Shown: in pieces, positions 54,401 through 63,749 of the stretch | Position numbering within the stretch: position 1 is the stretch's first letter | Layout: each line of letters starts with the position of its first letter | Assembly: GCA_026874595.1 (NCBI GenBank) | Contig: CM049318.1 | Coordinates: 48,092,456-48,156,455 of the forward strand | From: Sipunculus nudus | Lineage: Eukaryota; Annelida; Sipuncula; Golfingiida; Sipunculidae | Length of the DNA: 64,000 bases | Direction of reading: 5' to 3' | Position numbers and translations under genes: made by a program | The notes under the pieces: model-generated | Databases searched by the model: none | Seen by the model: the letters and a program-made list of their open reading frames with translations, nothing else | Told to the model about the DNA's origin: nothing

Positions 54401-57400
54401 GTTAAAGAACCGACAGGTATATAAAAAATCGATGGCAGAAAAAGAGCCAAAAGGTAACAATAAACCAATGGCCGTTAAAGAACCGACAGGTATACAAAAA
54501 ATCGATGGCAGAAAAAGAGCCAAAAGGTAACAATAAACTAATGGCAGTTAAAGAACCGACAGGTAACAATAAACTAATGGCAGTTAAAGAACCGACAGGT
54601 ATACAATAAATCGATGGCAGAAAAAGAACCAAAAGGTAACAATAAACCAATGGCAGTTAAAGAACCAAAAGGTAACAATAAACTAATGGCAGTTAAAGAA
54701 CCAAAAGGTAACAATAAACTAATGGCAGTTAAAGAACCGACAGGTATACAATAAATCGATGGCAGAAAAAGAACCAAAAGGTAACAATAAACTAATGGCA
54801 GTTAAAGAACCAAAAGGTAACTATAAACTAATGGCAGTTAAAGAACCAAAAGGTAACAATAAACTAATGGCTGTTAAAGAACCGACAGGTATACAATAAA
54901 TCGATGGCAGAAAAAGAACCAAAAGGTAACAATAAACTAATGGCAGTTAAAGAACCGACAGGTATACAAAAAATCAATGGCAGAAAAAGAACCAAAAGGT
55001 AACAATAAACCAATGGCAATTAAAGAACCGACAGGTATACAAAAAATCAATGGAAGAAAAAGAACCAAAAGGTAACAATAAACCAATGGCCGTTAAAGAA
55101 CCGACAGGTATACAAAAAATCGATGGCAGAAAAAGAGCCAAAAGGTAACAATAAACCAACGGCCGTTAAAGGACCGAGAGGTATACAAAAAATCGATGGC
55201 AGAAAAAGAGCCAAAAGGTAACAATAAACCGATGGCCATTAAAGGACCGACAGGTATACAAAAAATCGATGGCAGAAAAAGAGCCAAAAGGTAACAATAA
55301 ACCAATGGCCGTTAAAGGACCGACAGGTATACAAAAAATCAATTGCAGAAAAAGAATCAAAAGGTAACAATAAACCAATGGCAGTTAAAGAACCGACAGG
55401 TATACAATAAATCGATGGCAGAAAAAGAACCAAAGGTAACAATAAACCAATGGCAGTTAAAGAACCGACAGGTATACAATAAATCGATGGCAGAAAAAGA
55501 ACCAAAAGGTAACAATAAACTAATGGCAGTTAAAGAACCGACAGGTATACAATAAATCGATGGCAGAAAAAGAGCCAAAAGGTAACAATAAACCAATGGC
55601 CGTTAAAGGACCGACAGGTATACAAAAAATCGATGGCAGAAAAAGAGCCAAAAGGTAACAATAAACCAATGGCCGTTAAAGGACCGACAGGTATACAAAA
55701 AATCGATGGCAGAAAAAGAGCCAAAAGGTAACAATAAACCAATTGCCGTTAAAGAACCGACAGGGATACAAAAAATCGATGGCAGAAAAAGAGCCAAAAG
55801 GTAACAATAAACCAATGACCGTTAAAGAACCGACAGGTATACAAAAAATCGATGGCAGAAAAAGAGCCAAAAGGTAACAATAAACCAATGGCCGTTAAAG
55901 AACCGACAGGTATAGAAAAAATCGAGGGCAGAAAAAGAGCCAAAAGGTAACAATAAACCAATGGCAGTTAAAGAACCGACAGGTATATAAAAAATCGATG
56001 GCAGAAAAAGAGCCAAAAGGTAACAATAAACCAATGGCCGTTAAAGAACCGACAGGTATACAAAAAATCGATGGCAGAAAAAGAGCCAAAAGGTAACAAT
56101 AAACTAATGGCAGTTAAAGAACCGACAGGTAACAATAAACTAATGGCAGTTAAAGAACCGACAGGTATACAATAAATCGATGGCAGAAAAAGAACCAAAA
56201 GGTAACAATAAACCAATGGCAGTTAAAGAACCAAAAGGTAACAATAAACTAATGGCAGTTAAAGAACCAAAAGGTAACAATAAACTAATGGCAGTTAAAG
56301 AACCGACAGGTATACAATAAATCGATGGCAGAAAAAGAACCAAAAGGTAACAATAAACTAATGGCAGTTAAAGAACCAAAAGGTAACTATAAACTAATGG
56401 CAGTTAAAGAACCAAAAGGTAACAATAAACTAATGGCTGTTAAAGAACCGACAGGTATACAATAAATCGATGGCAGAAAAAGAACCAAAAGGTAACAATA
56501 AACTAATGGCAGTTAAAGAACCGACAGGTATACAAAAAATCAATGGCAGAAAAAGAACCAAAAGGTAACAATAAACCAATGGCAATTAAAGAACCGACAG
56601 GTATACAAAAAATCAATGGCAGAAAAAGAACCAAAAGGTAACAATAAACCAATGGCCGTTAAAGAACCGACAGGTATACAAAAAATCGATGGCAGAAAAA
56701 GAGCCAAAAGGTAACAATAAACCAACGGCCGTTAAAGGACCGAGAGGTATACAAAAAATCGATGGCAGAAAAAGAGCCAAAAGGTAACAATAAACCGATG
56801 GCCCTTAAAGGACCGACAGGTATACAAAAAATCGATGGCAGAAAAAGAGCCAAAAGGTAACAATAAACCAATGGCCGTTAAAGGACCGACAGGTATACAA
56901 AAAATCAATTGCAGAAAAAGAATCAAAAGGTAACAATAAACCAATGGCAGTTAAAGAACCGACAGGTATACAATAAATCGATGGCAGAAAAAGAACCAAA
57001 GGTAACAATAAACCAATGGCAGTTAAAGAACCGACAGGTATACAATAAATCGATGGCAGAAAAAGAACCAAAAGGTAACAATAAACTAATGGCAGTTAAA
57101 GAACCGACAGGTATACAATAAATCGATGGCAGAAAAAGAGCCAAAAGGTAACAATAAACCAATGGCCGTTAAAGGACCGACAGGTATACAAAAAATCGAT
57201 GGCAGAAAAAGAGCCAAAAGGTAACAATAAACCAATGGCCGTTAAAGGACCGACAGGTATACAAAAAATCGATGGCAGAAAAAGAGCCAAAAGGTAACAA
57301 TAAACCAATTGCCGTTAAAGAACCGACAGGGATACAAAAAATCGATGGCAGAAAAAGAGCCAAAAGGTAACAATAAACCAATGACCGTTAAAGAACCGAC

Positions 57401-59235
57401 AGGTATACAAAAAATCGATGGCAGAAAAAGAGCCAAAAGGTAACAATAAACCAATGGCCGTTAAAGAACCGACAGGTATAGAAAAAATCGAGGGCAGAAA
57501 AAGAGCCAAAAGGTAACAATAAACCAATGGCAGTTAAAGAACCGACAGGTATATAAAAAATCGATGGCAGAAAAAGAGCCAAAAGGTAACAATAAACCAA
57601 TGGCCGTTAAAGAACCGACAGGTATACAAAAAATCGATGGCAGAAAAAGAGCCAAAAGGTAACAATAAACTAATGGCAGTTAAAGAACCGACAGGTAACA
57701 ATAAACTAATGGCAGTTAAAGAACCGACAGGTATACAATAAATCGATGGCAGAAAAAGAACCAAAAGGTAACAATAAACCAATGGCAGTTAAAGAACCAA
57801 AAGGTAACAATAAACTAATGGCAGTTAAAGAACCAAAAGGTAACAATAAACTAATGGCAGTTAAAGAACCGACAGGTATACAATAAATCGATGGCAGAAA
57901 AAGAACCAAAAGGTAACAATAAACTAATGGCAGTTAAAGAACCAAAAGGTAACTATAAACTAATGGCAGTTAAAGAACCAAAAGGTAACAATAAACTAAT
58001 GGCTGTTAAAGAACCGACAGGTATACAATAAATCGATGGCAGAAAAAGAACCAAAAGGTAACAATAAACTAATGGCAGTTAAAGAACCGACAGGTATACA
58101 AAAAATCAATGGCAGAAAAAGAACCAAAAGGTAACAATAAACCAATGGCAATTAAAGAACCGACAGGTATACAAAAAATCAATGGAAGAAAAAGAACCAA
58201 AAGGTAACAATAAACCAATGGCCGTTAAAGAACCGACAGGTATACAAAAAATCGATGGCAGAAAAAGAGCCAAAAGGTAACAATAAACCAACGGCCGTTA
58301 AAGGACCGAGAGGTATACAAAAAATCGATGGCAGAAAAAGAGCCAAAAGGTAACAATAAACCGATGGCCATTAAAGGACCGACAGGTATACAAAAAATCG
58401 ATGGCAGAAAAAGAGCCAAAAGGTAACAATAAACCAATGGCCGTTAAAGGACCGACAGGTATACAAAAAATCAATTGCAGAAAAAGAATCAAAAGGTAAC
58501 AATAAACCAATGGCAGTTAAAGAACCGACAGGTATACAATAAATCGATGGCAGAAAAAGAACCAAAGGTAACAATAAACCAATGGCAGTTAAAGAACCGA
58601 CAGGTATACAATAAATCGATGGCAGAAAAAGAACCAAAAGGTAACAATAAACTAATGGCAGTTAAAGAACCGACAGGTATACAATAAATCGATGGCAGAA
58701 AAAGAGCCAAAAGGTAACAATAAACCAATGGCCGTTAAAGGACCGACAGGTATACAAAAAATCGATGGCAGAAAAAGAGCCAAAAGGTAACAATAAACCA
58801 ATGGCCGTTAAAGGACCGACAGGTATACAAAAAATCGATGGCAGAAAAAGAGCCAAAAGGTAACAATAAACCAATTGCCGTTAAAGAACCGACAGGGATA
58901 CAAAAAATCGATGGCAGAAAAAGAGCCAAAAGGTAACAATAAACCAATGACCGTTAAAGAACCGACAGGTATACAAAAAATCGATGGCAGAAAAAGAGCC
59001 AAAAGGTAACAATAAACCAATGGCCGTTAAAGAACCGACAGGTATAGAAAAAATCGAGGGCAGAAAAAGAGCCAAAAGGTAACAATAAACCAATGGCAGT
59101 TAAAGAACCGACAGGTATATAAAAAATCGATGGCAGAAAAAGAGCCAAAAGGTAACAATAAACCAATGGCCGTTAAAGAACCGACAGGTATACAAAAAAT
59201 CGATGGCAGAAAAAGAGCCAAAAGGTAACAATAAA
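51500..59235 (+). repeat. 1,566-bp higher-order repeat, about 4.9 tandem copies
   Basis: The variant GTATATAAAAAATCGATGG starts at 52,851, 54,417, 55,983, 57,549 and 59,115, exactly 1,566 bp apart each time. All copies also share AAACCAACGGCC, GGACCGAGAGG, AATTGCAGAAAAAGAATC and GAAAAAATCGAGGGC. Copies 1, 2 and 4 read GATGGCCCTTAAAGG where copies 3 and 5 read GATGGCCATTAAAGG. Copies 3 and 5 alone have AATGGAAGAAAAAG. The array therefore has a 3,132-bp superperiod over its last four copies. Homology starts near 51,500 and fades near 59,235. Confidence 0.93.
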
Positions 59236-60105
59236 CCAATGGCCGTTAAAGAACCGACAGGTATACAAAAAATCGATGGCAGAAAAAGAAACAAAGGTAA
59301 CAATAAACCAATGGCAGTTAAAGAACCGACAGGTATACAAAAAAATCGATGGCAGAAAAAGAACCAAAAAGTAACAATAAACCAATGGCAGTTAAAGAAC
59401 CGACAGGTATACACAAATCGATGGCAGAAAAAGAGCCAAAAGGTAACAATAAACAAATGGCCGTTTAAGAACCGACAGGTAACAATAAACTAATGGCAGT
59501 TAAAGAACCGACAGGTATACAATAAATCGATGGCAGAAAAAGAGCCAAAAGGTAACAATAAACCAATGGCAGTTAAAGAACCAAAAGGTAACAATAAACC
59601 AATGGCCGTTAAAGAACCGACAGGTATACAATAAATCGATGGCAGAAAAAGAACCAAAAGGTTACAATAAACCAATGACCGTTAAAGAACCGACAGGTAT
59701 ACAAAAAATCAATGGCAGAAAAAGAACCAAAAGGTAACAATAAACCAATGGCAGTTAAAGAACCGACAGGTATACAAAAATCGATGACAGTAAAAGAACC
59801 AAAGATAACAATAAACCAATGGCAGTTAAAGAACCGACAGGTATACAAAAAATCAATGGCAGAAAAAGAACCAAAAGGTAACAATAAACCAATGGCAGTT
59901 AAAGAACCGACAGGTATACAATAAATCGATGGCAGAAAAAGAACCAAAAGGTAACAATAAACCAATGGCCGTTAAAGAACCGACAGGTATACAAAAAATC
60001 GATGGCAGAAAAAGAGCCAAAAGGTAACAATAAACCAATGGCAGTTAAAGAACCAAAAGGTATACAATAAATCGATGGCAGTTAAAGAACCGACAGGTAT
60101 ACAAA
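59236..60105 (+). repeat. Right end of the main satellite array
   Basis: Mixed AB and AAB units with growing irregularity: a GATGACAGTAAAAG B variant and a CAAAGATAACAATAAACC junction near 59,800, and two short B-type monomers after 60,045. The array stops inside a B monomer after GGTATACAAA. Confidence 0.85.
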
Positions 60106-60110
60106 CAAGG

Positions 60111-60122
60111 GACCCATGGGTC
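60111..60122. repeat. 12-bp perfect palindrome at the array/insertion junction
   Basis: GACCCATGGGTC is its own reverse complement and lies six bases inside the insertion's left end. It may be part of the element's terminus. Confidence 0.8.
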
Positions 60123-60539
60123 ACGGTGCTCAGCTGATCGTGATTGGACTATAAATGTTTCTCCACTGTGATACTATATCGAGTCGATAAAGCTTATGAA
60201 TATCATGTACATGTTGGGCTATTATAAAGGAATGTAATGTAATATGTGAGTAAATGATAAATGAAATTACCTGACTGATGGATTAATAGAGTCAAATAAA
60301 GTGGTTTATTTTTTATTTATTTAGGAGGGGTTGAAAATTGTGATATATTTGAGCAAATATGAATGCATTGACAGCAGTAATAAGCAGTAGTAGATGATAA
60401 GGCTATTTGTTGAAGGATCTAAAGTGTATGGTAGTCTGCAAGCGTTCAATTTGACAGATATGATGTTATGATTAACTATGCTGATGAAGTGATTGATGAA
60501 TATGTGACTGTATGACACAATATCTCTTTAGTCTTGACA

Positions 60540-60670
60540 AGGTACATTATTGTGATGCCCACTATGTCTACATATTACACAATATTGACATAATTTCTGG
60601 CATGTACATAGGTACCTATGGACGAATAGTTATACAAAATATTAAAGTATGAATATATCTGATTCATCTT
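60540..60670. repeat. Partial copy of the 653-bp internal repeat
   Basis: ATCTGGCATGTACATAGG near 62,890 and the near-identical TTTCTGGCATGTACATAGG here sit in the same order within TATTGACATAATTT / TACTGACTTAATAT contexts. A weaker relative lies near 62,200. This makes a third, truncated and diverged copy of the unit. The rest of 60,140-61,880 holds no gene I can support; it includes the 17-mer shared with position 685 and a 14-G run at 61,709-61,722. Confidence 0.55.
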
Positions 60671-61879
60671 GTTCTTGCTTACTGAGGCTGACTTTGGGAT
60701 GGGGTTCGGAGAAGGGAAAAGTGAGGGCAGCACGAAGGTGGATGTAGAAATATTCTATTGTAATGTTTTTCATTTATATAAGAATATGAAAAGCTAAGAG
60801 GAAAGGGGCCCTCCTACTTGGTTATAGTAAAGTTCTAAATATATGATTGCAAACTAATACTCTGACAAGACTGTCATGAAGAAAAACAGTAAAAGTTTTG
60901 AGATACTGTGTTGCATACGAAAATTTACAGATGGACAGGCAAGTGGACAGAATGGACTAATACTTTTATTTCACTTTCAAGAGAATAATGCATTTAAGTT
61001 TATATATAATCCTATTTTTTTAAGCAGATCCACTTTTTCCATTAAGAAGTTTTTATCTGTATCATTTTTTTATTTACAGGTTTATAAATTTTTAATTAAA
61101 AAACCTGAAAATATAAGTTAAAATATTAGAATTGTTGCAAAAGTTGCAATCATTATATATACAGAGTAAAAAACATTGGGTCATATTATGCATACACATA
61201 TATTTTATTATTTTTAAATCATAAATGTTTTAACTGATTTTAAAAGAAAATAATGCCACAACATGGCATCTACAAGAATATTCCTTGAATCACTATTTAA
61301 AAGTTTTGCATATTGGAGTTTTCAGGACATGCTTAATTTTATTCACCAAAATAAAATAAAAGTAAATTTGACAAAATAAAACATCTTTTCAAATAAAGTA
61401 TACACACTGTTGGTTGAATGAGGGACAAACAATATCATTGTGCTAATTACTATCCCAGTTTTAATTAATTACTGGAATTAATAGTCAATTTCACACCTGG
61501 TGAAGTTTTTACTCTTCTGAAGTAAGGAATTACTTATTTCATGAACATCCAGACTTTCACAGCAATACACAACTTTGTGGACACAATTAAATGTACACTT
61601 TAATCATTGTAACCCTTGTGGTTCAATACAAAATCCAAAATGTAGCATGTCCAAGAATAAAATAAAATACAGAAAAATTATAACATTCATCTAGTTTATG
61701 CACCAGCTGGGGGGGGGGGGGGTGAGTGCAGGGCGAGGGGAAGCCTGCTAGTAGTGGCCAAGCTGGGCCAAGGTAAGCTGCCTGGGGTGGGTTACATAAT
61801 GCAAGTGAAGGCTGTACTACTAGGTGGGCTAGATGTAAACAACACTTGACATGGTGTGTGAAAACATGAATAAAAGCTA

Positions 61880-63120
61880 TTCATTCCAATCAATTTCTTT
61901 TGAAAGTTCAGATTTTAAAAGATTAAATCCTTATGCATATATGCTGGGAAAATTAAATCAACAGTGCCAAAGTTGGACAAAATTTAAGGTATTGTTTTTT
62001 ATTTATGCTAATAACTTGAAAAATTTGCAAAATTCAGATCTAATTTTGGGTAAACAATTGAATTTTGATTAAATAAAGTTATATTCCTGAAAAAAGGTCT
62101 CTAGGTTCAGCAATTCTCATGTGAGTAAATATATTTCCTGATTTTTAAAAAAAATTGCATTATGTTTTGGCCCATAACTTCAAAATAATACTCAATACTG
62201 ACCTAATTTTTGGTATGTTCATAGAAAATGTATAAAAGAATGTGAATACTAAATACGATCAAAAACAGATCAGTGGTTTTGATATTAGGCAGCCTTGAAG
62301 TGTAACAATGGCTTTTTTCATGGAAAACGGAGTTTTTTTCCTTAATATCTCGAAGGAACAAAGTCCTAATGACCCAATTTACGGTATGGTAGGAGATTTT
62401 GGGGACATCTAAAATTATGTCAACAGCCTGGGGAGCATAGAGATGTGCACTGAATGACCTACAGTCATCAAAGTGGACTGCTTGACAATGTAAGGGAATA
62501 CAACAAGAGCCTCCAAAAATTCAATAACTAGCCTAATTTTGCAGCTTTTATTTTCAAATTTCAGATTTTAACAGATTAAATCCTTATGTATACATGGTGT
62601 GAAAATTAAATCCACAGTACTTACAGGAAAAAAACGTGCCATGGCCAAAGTTGGGCAAAATTTAAGGTACCAATTTTATATTTTTGCCAATATTTAAAAA
62701 AATTTAACAGATTTTGATCTAATTTTTGGTATACAATTAAATTTTGATTAATTAAAGTTGTATTACTGGAAAAAAGTCCCTACCTTTAACACTTTGGGTC
62801 TTAAGTGACAAAATATCTTCCTGATTTTTTTACAAAGTGCATTATGTTTGGGCCAATAACTTTTTAAAATTATATAATACTGACTTAATATCTGGCATGT
62901 ACATAGGAACTATATAGAGGAATATTTATGGTAAATATGAAGAAAACCAGATGAGTGGTTTTGATATTAGGCAGTCCTGAAGTGTGAAAATAGATTTCTA
63001 ATAAAAAATTGAGGTTTTTCCTTAATATCTCAAAATAAAAGGAAGTCCTATTGACCCAATTTTTGGCATGGTAGGAGATTATGGGGACATCTAACTGTAT
63101 GCCGAAATTCAGATTCGTAG
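61880..63120. repeat. Two diverged 653-bp direct repeats inside the insertion
   Basis: GATTTTAAAAGATTAAATCC at 61,911 corresponds to GATTTTAACAGATTAAATCC at 62,564. The order of shared blocks is then kept: CCAAAGTTGGRCAAAATTTA, AATTTTGATTAA, CCTGATTTTT, GCATTATGTTT, GATATTAGGCAG, TTCCTTAATATCTC, GACCCAATTT, GGTAGGAGATT and GGGGACATCTAA. The copies are clearly diverged, so the element's internal tandem structure is older than the satellite duplications. The short plus-strand open frame at 61,851-62,072 lies in copy 1, is not conserved in copy 2 and is not a gene. Confidence 0.75.
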
Positions 63121-63154
63121 GTCCAACGGTGTCGAAACGTGCCAGTCTTACGGA

Positions 63155-63228
63155 CGGACATCCAGACGGACAGACAGACAGACGGACGGACGGACGGACG
63201 GACAGACAGACGGACGGACGACGGACAA
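63155..63228 (+). repeat. (GACG/GACA)n microsatellite
   Basis: A period-4 run of GACG and GACA words, with a clean core at 63,171-63,220. It sits just before the insertion's terminal hairpin. The position is typical of microsatellite-tailed non-coding elements. Confidence 0.9.
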
Positions 63229-63242
63229 TGGACCATGACTAT

Positions 63243-63271
63243 AGCTCAGATGACTTATAGTCAGCTGAGCT
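63243..63271. repeat. Terminal hairpin of the insertion
   Basis: The arms AGCTCAGATGAC and GTCAGCTGAGCT pair at 11 of 12 positions around a TTATA loop. CTAA follows directly, and then satellite sequence. This is consistent with a 3' terminal structure of a Helitron-like element, or simply with an inverted-repeat end. Confidence 0.7.
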
Positions 63272-63749
63272 AAAAATCGATGGCAGAAAAAGAACCAAAA
63301 GGTAACAATAAACCAATGGCAGTTAAAGAACCGACAGGTATACAAAAAATCGATGGCAGAAAAAGAACCAAAAGGTAACAATAAACCTATGGCAGTTAAA
63401 GAAAAAGAACCAAAAGGTAACAATAAACCAACGGCAGTTAAAGAAAAAGAACCAAAAGGTAAAAATAAACCAATGGCAGTTAAAGAAAAAGAACCAAAAG
63501 GTAACAATAAACCAATGGCAGTTAAAGAACCGACAGGTATACAAAAAATCGATGGCAGTTAAAGAACCAAAATGTAACAATAAACCAATGGCAGTTAAAG
63601 AAAAAGAACCAAAAGGTAACAATAAACCAACGGCAGTTAAAGAAAAAGAACCAAAAGGTAACAATAAACCAATGGCAGTTAAAGAACCAACAGGTATACA
63701 ATAAATTGATGAAAGTTAAAGAACCAACAGGTACACAATAAATCGATGG
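63272..63749 (+). repeat. Satellite island with 42-bp monomers
   Basis: The satellite resumes in the same orientation, starting inside a B monomer. Several units are 42 bp because AAAGAA is repeated (GTTAAAGAAAAAGAACC), a form I do not see in the main array. The last monomers are degenerate (TTGATGAAAGTTAAAG, GGTACACAATAAATCG). I read it as the original right edge of the array, cut off by the 3.17-kb insertion. Confidence 0.9.

Larger units (their letters stand above)
11751..60105 (+). repeat. Satellite array of 36/37-bp A and B monomers (about 48 kb)
   Basis: A continuous head-to-tail array in one orientation throughout. Monomer A is 36 bp: starts GGTAACAATAAACC, centre ATGGCAG or ATGGCCG, ends AAAGAACCGACA. 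Monomer B is 37 bp: starts GGTATACAAAAAATCG, centre ATGGCAG, ends AAAGARCCAAAA. If one A of B is dropped, the two match at 26 of 36 positions, so B arose from A or both from one ancestor. AB makes a 73-bp dimer; AAB and AAAB make 109- and 145-bp units. A canonical dimer has 37 A, 9 T, 12 C and 15 G, a strong A-over-T strand bias. The first and last monomers are the most degenerate, as expected at satellite edges. Open frames on both strands are periodic products of the unit, not genes. Confidence 0.97.
60106..63271. mobile_element. 3.17-kb insertion interrupting a satellite monomer
   Basis: The left array stops at GGTATACAAA and the right island starts with AAATCGATGGCAG. Placed together they give one B monomer, so this segment probably inserted into an existing array. 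Its left end has a perfect palindrome GACCCATGGGTC (60,111-60,122) and GCTCAGCTGA (60,128-60,137). Its right end has the complement TCAGCTGAGC (63,261-63,270) within a hairpin followed by CTAA. Inside are two diverged 653-bp repeats and a GACG microsatellite near the right end. Core tandem repeats, a 3' microsatellite and a terminal hairpin are features of Helitron-like 'pearl' elements described in bivalves, but the host A/A insertion site does not clearly match the Helitron rule. No transposase or helicase frame is present, so it would be non-autonomous. The class is inference. Confidence 0.6.

Noticed and set aside
11852-59924. Plus-strand open frames of 60-96 codons with MAEKEPK / MAVKEPT repeats
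   Set aside because: The frame is shifted by each 37-bp monomer and then stops at GGTAAC. There is no start context, splice signal or length conservation. They are kept only as a clue to the satellite's origin.
11757-60038. Dozens of minus-strand open frames of 61-154 codons with hydrophobic, membrane-like peptides (for example starting MVYCYLLALFLPSIF)
   Set aside because: They recur with the repeat period (73, 109 or 145 bp), overlap each other in different frames and are ended by the stop present in one frame of each unit. The hydrophobicity follows from T-rich sequence, so they are not genes.
11751-60105. CRISPR array
   Set aside because: Units of 36-37 bp spaced regularly look superficially similar, but there are no unique spacers: both monomers are members of the same repeat. 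The context is eukaryotic, and no cas genes are present.
11751-60105. CENP-B-box-like motif in the satellite
   Set aside because: No monomer contains the TTCG...CGGG pattern expected of that box, so no centromere claim can rest on it.
61851-62072. Plus-strand frame of 73 codons in the insertion
   Set aside because: It is not preserved in the second 653-bp repeat copy, and its composition reflects AT-rich DNA.
63048-63236. Minus-strand frame rich in SVRPSVRPSV
   Set aside because: It is a direct translation of the GACG/GACA microsatellite.
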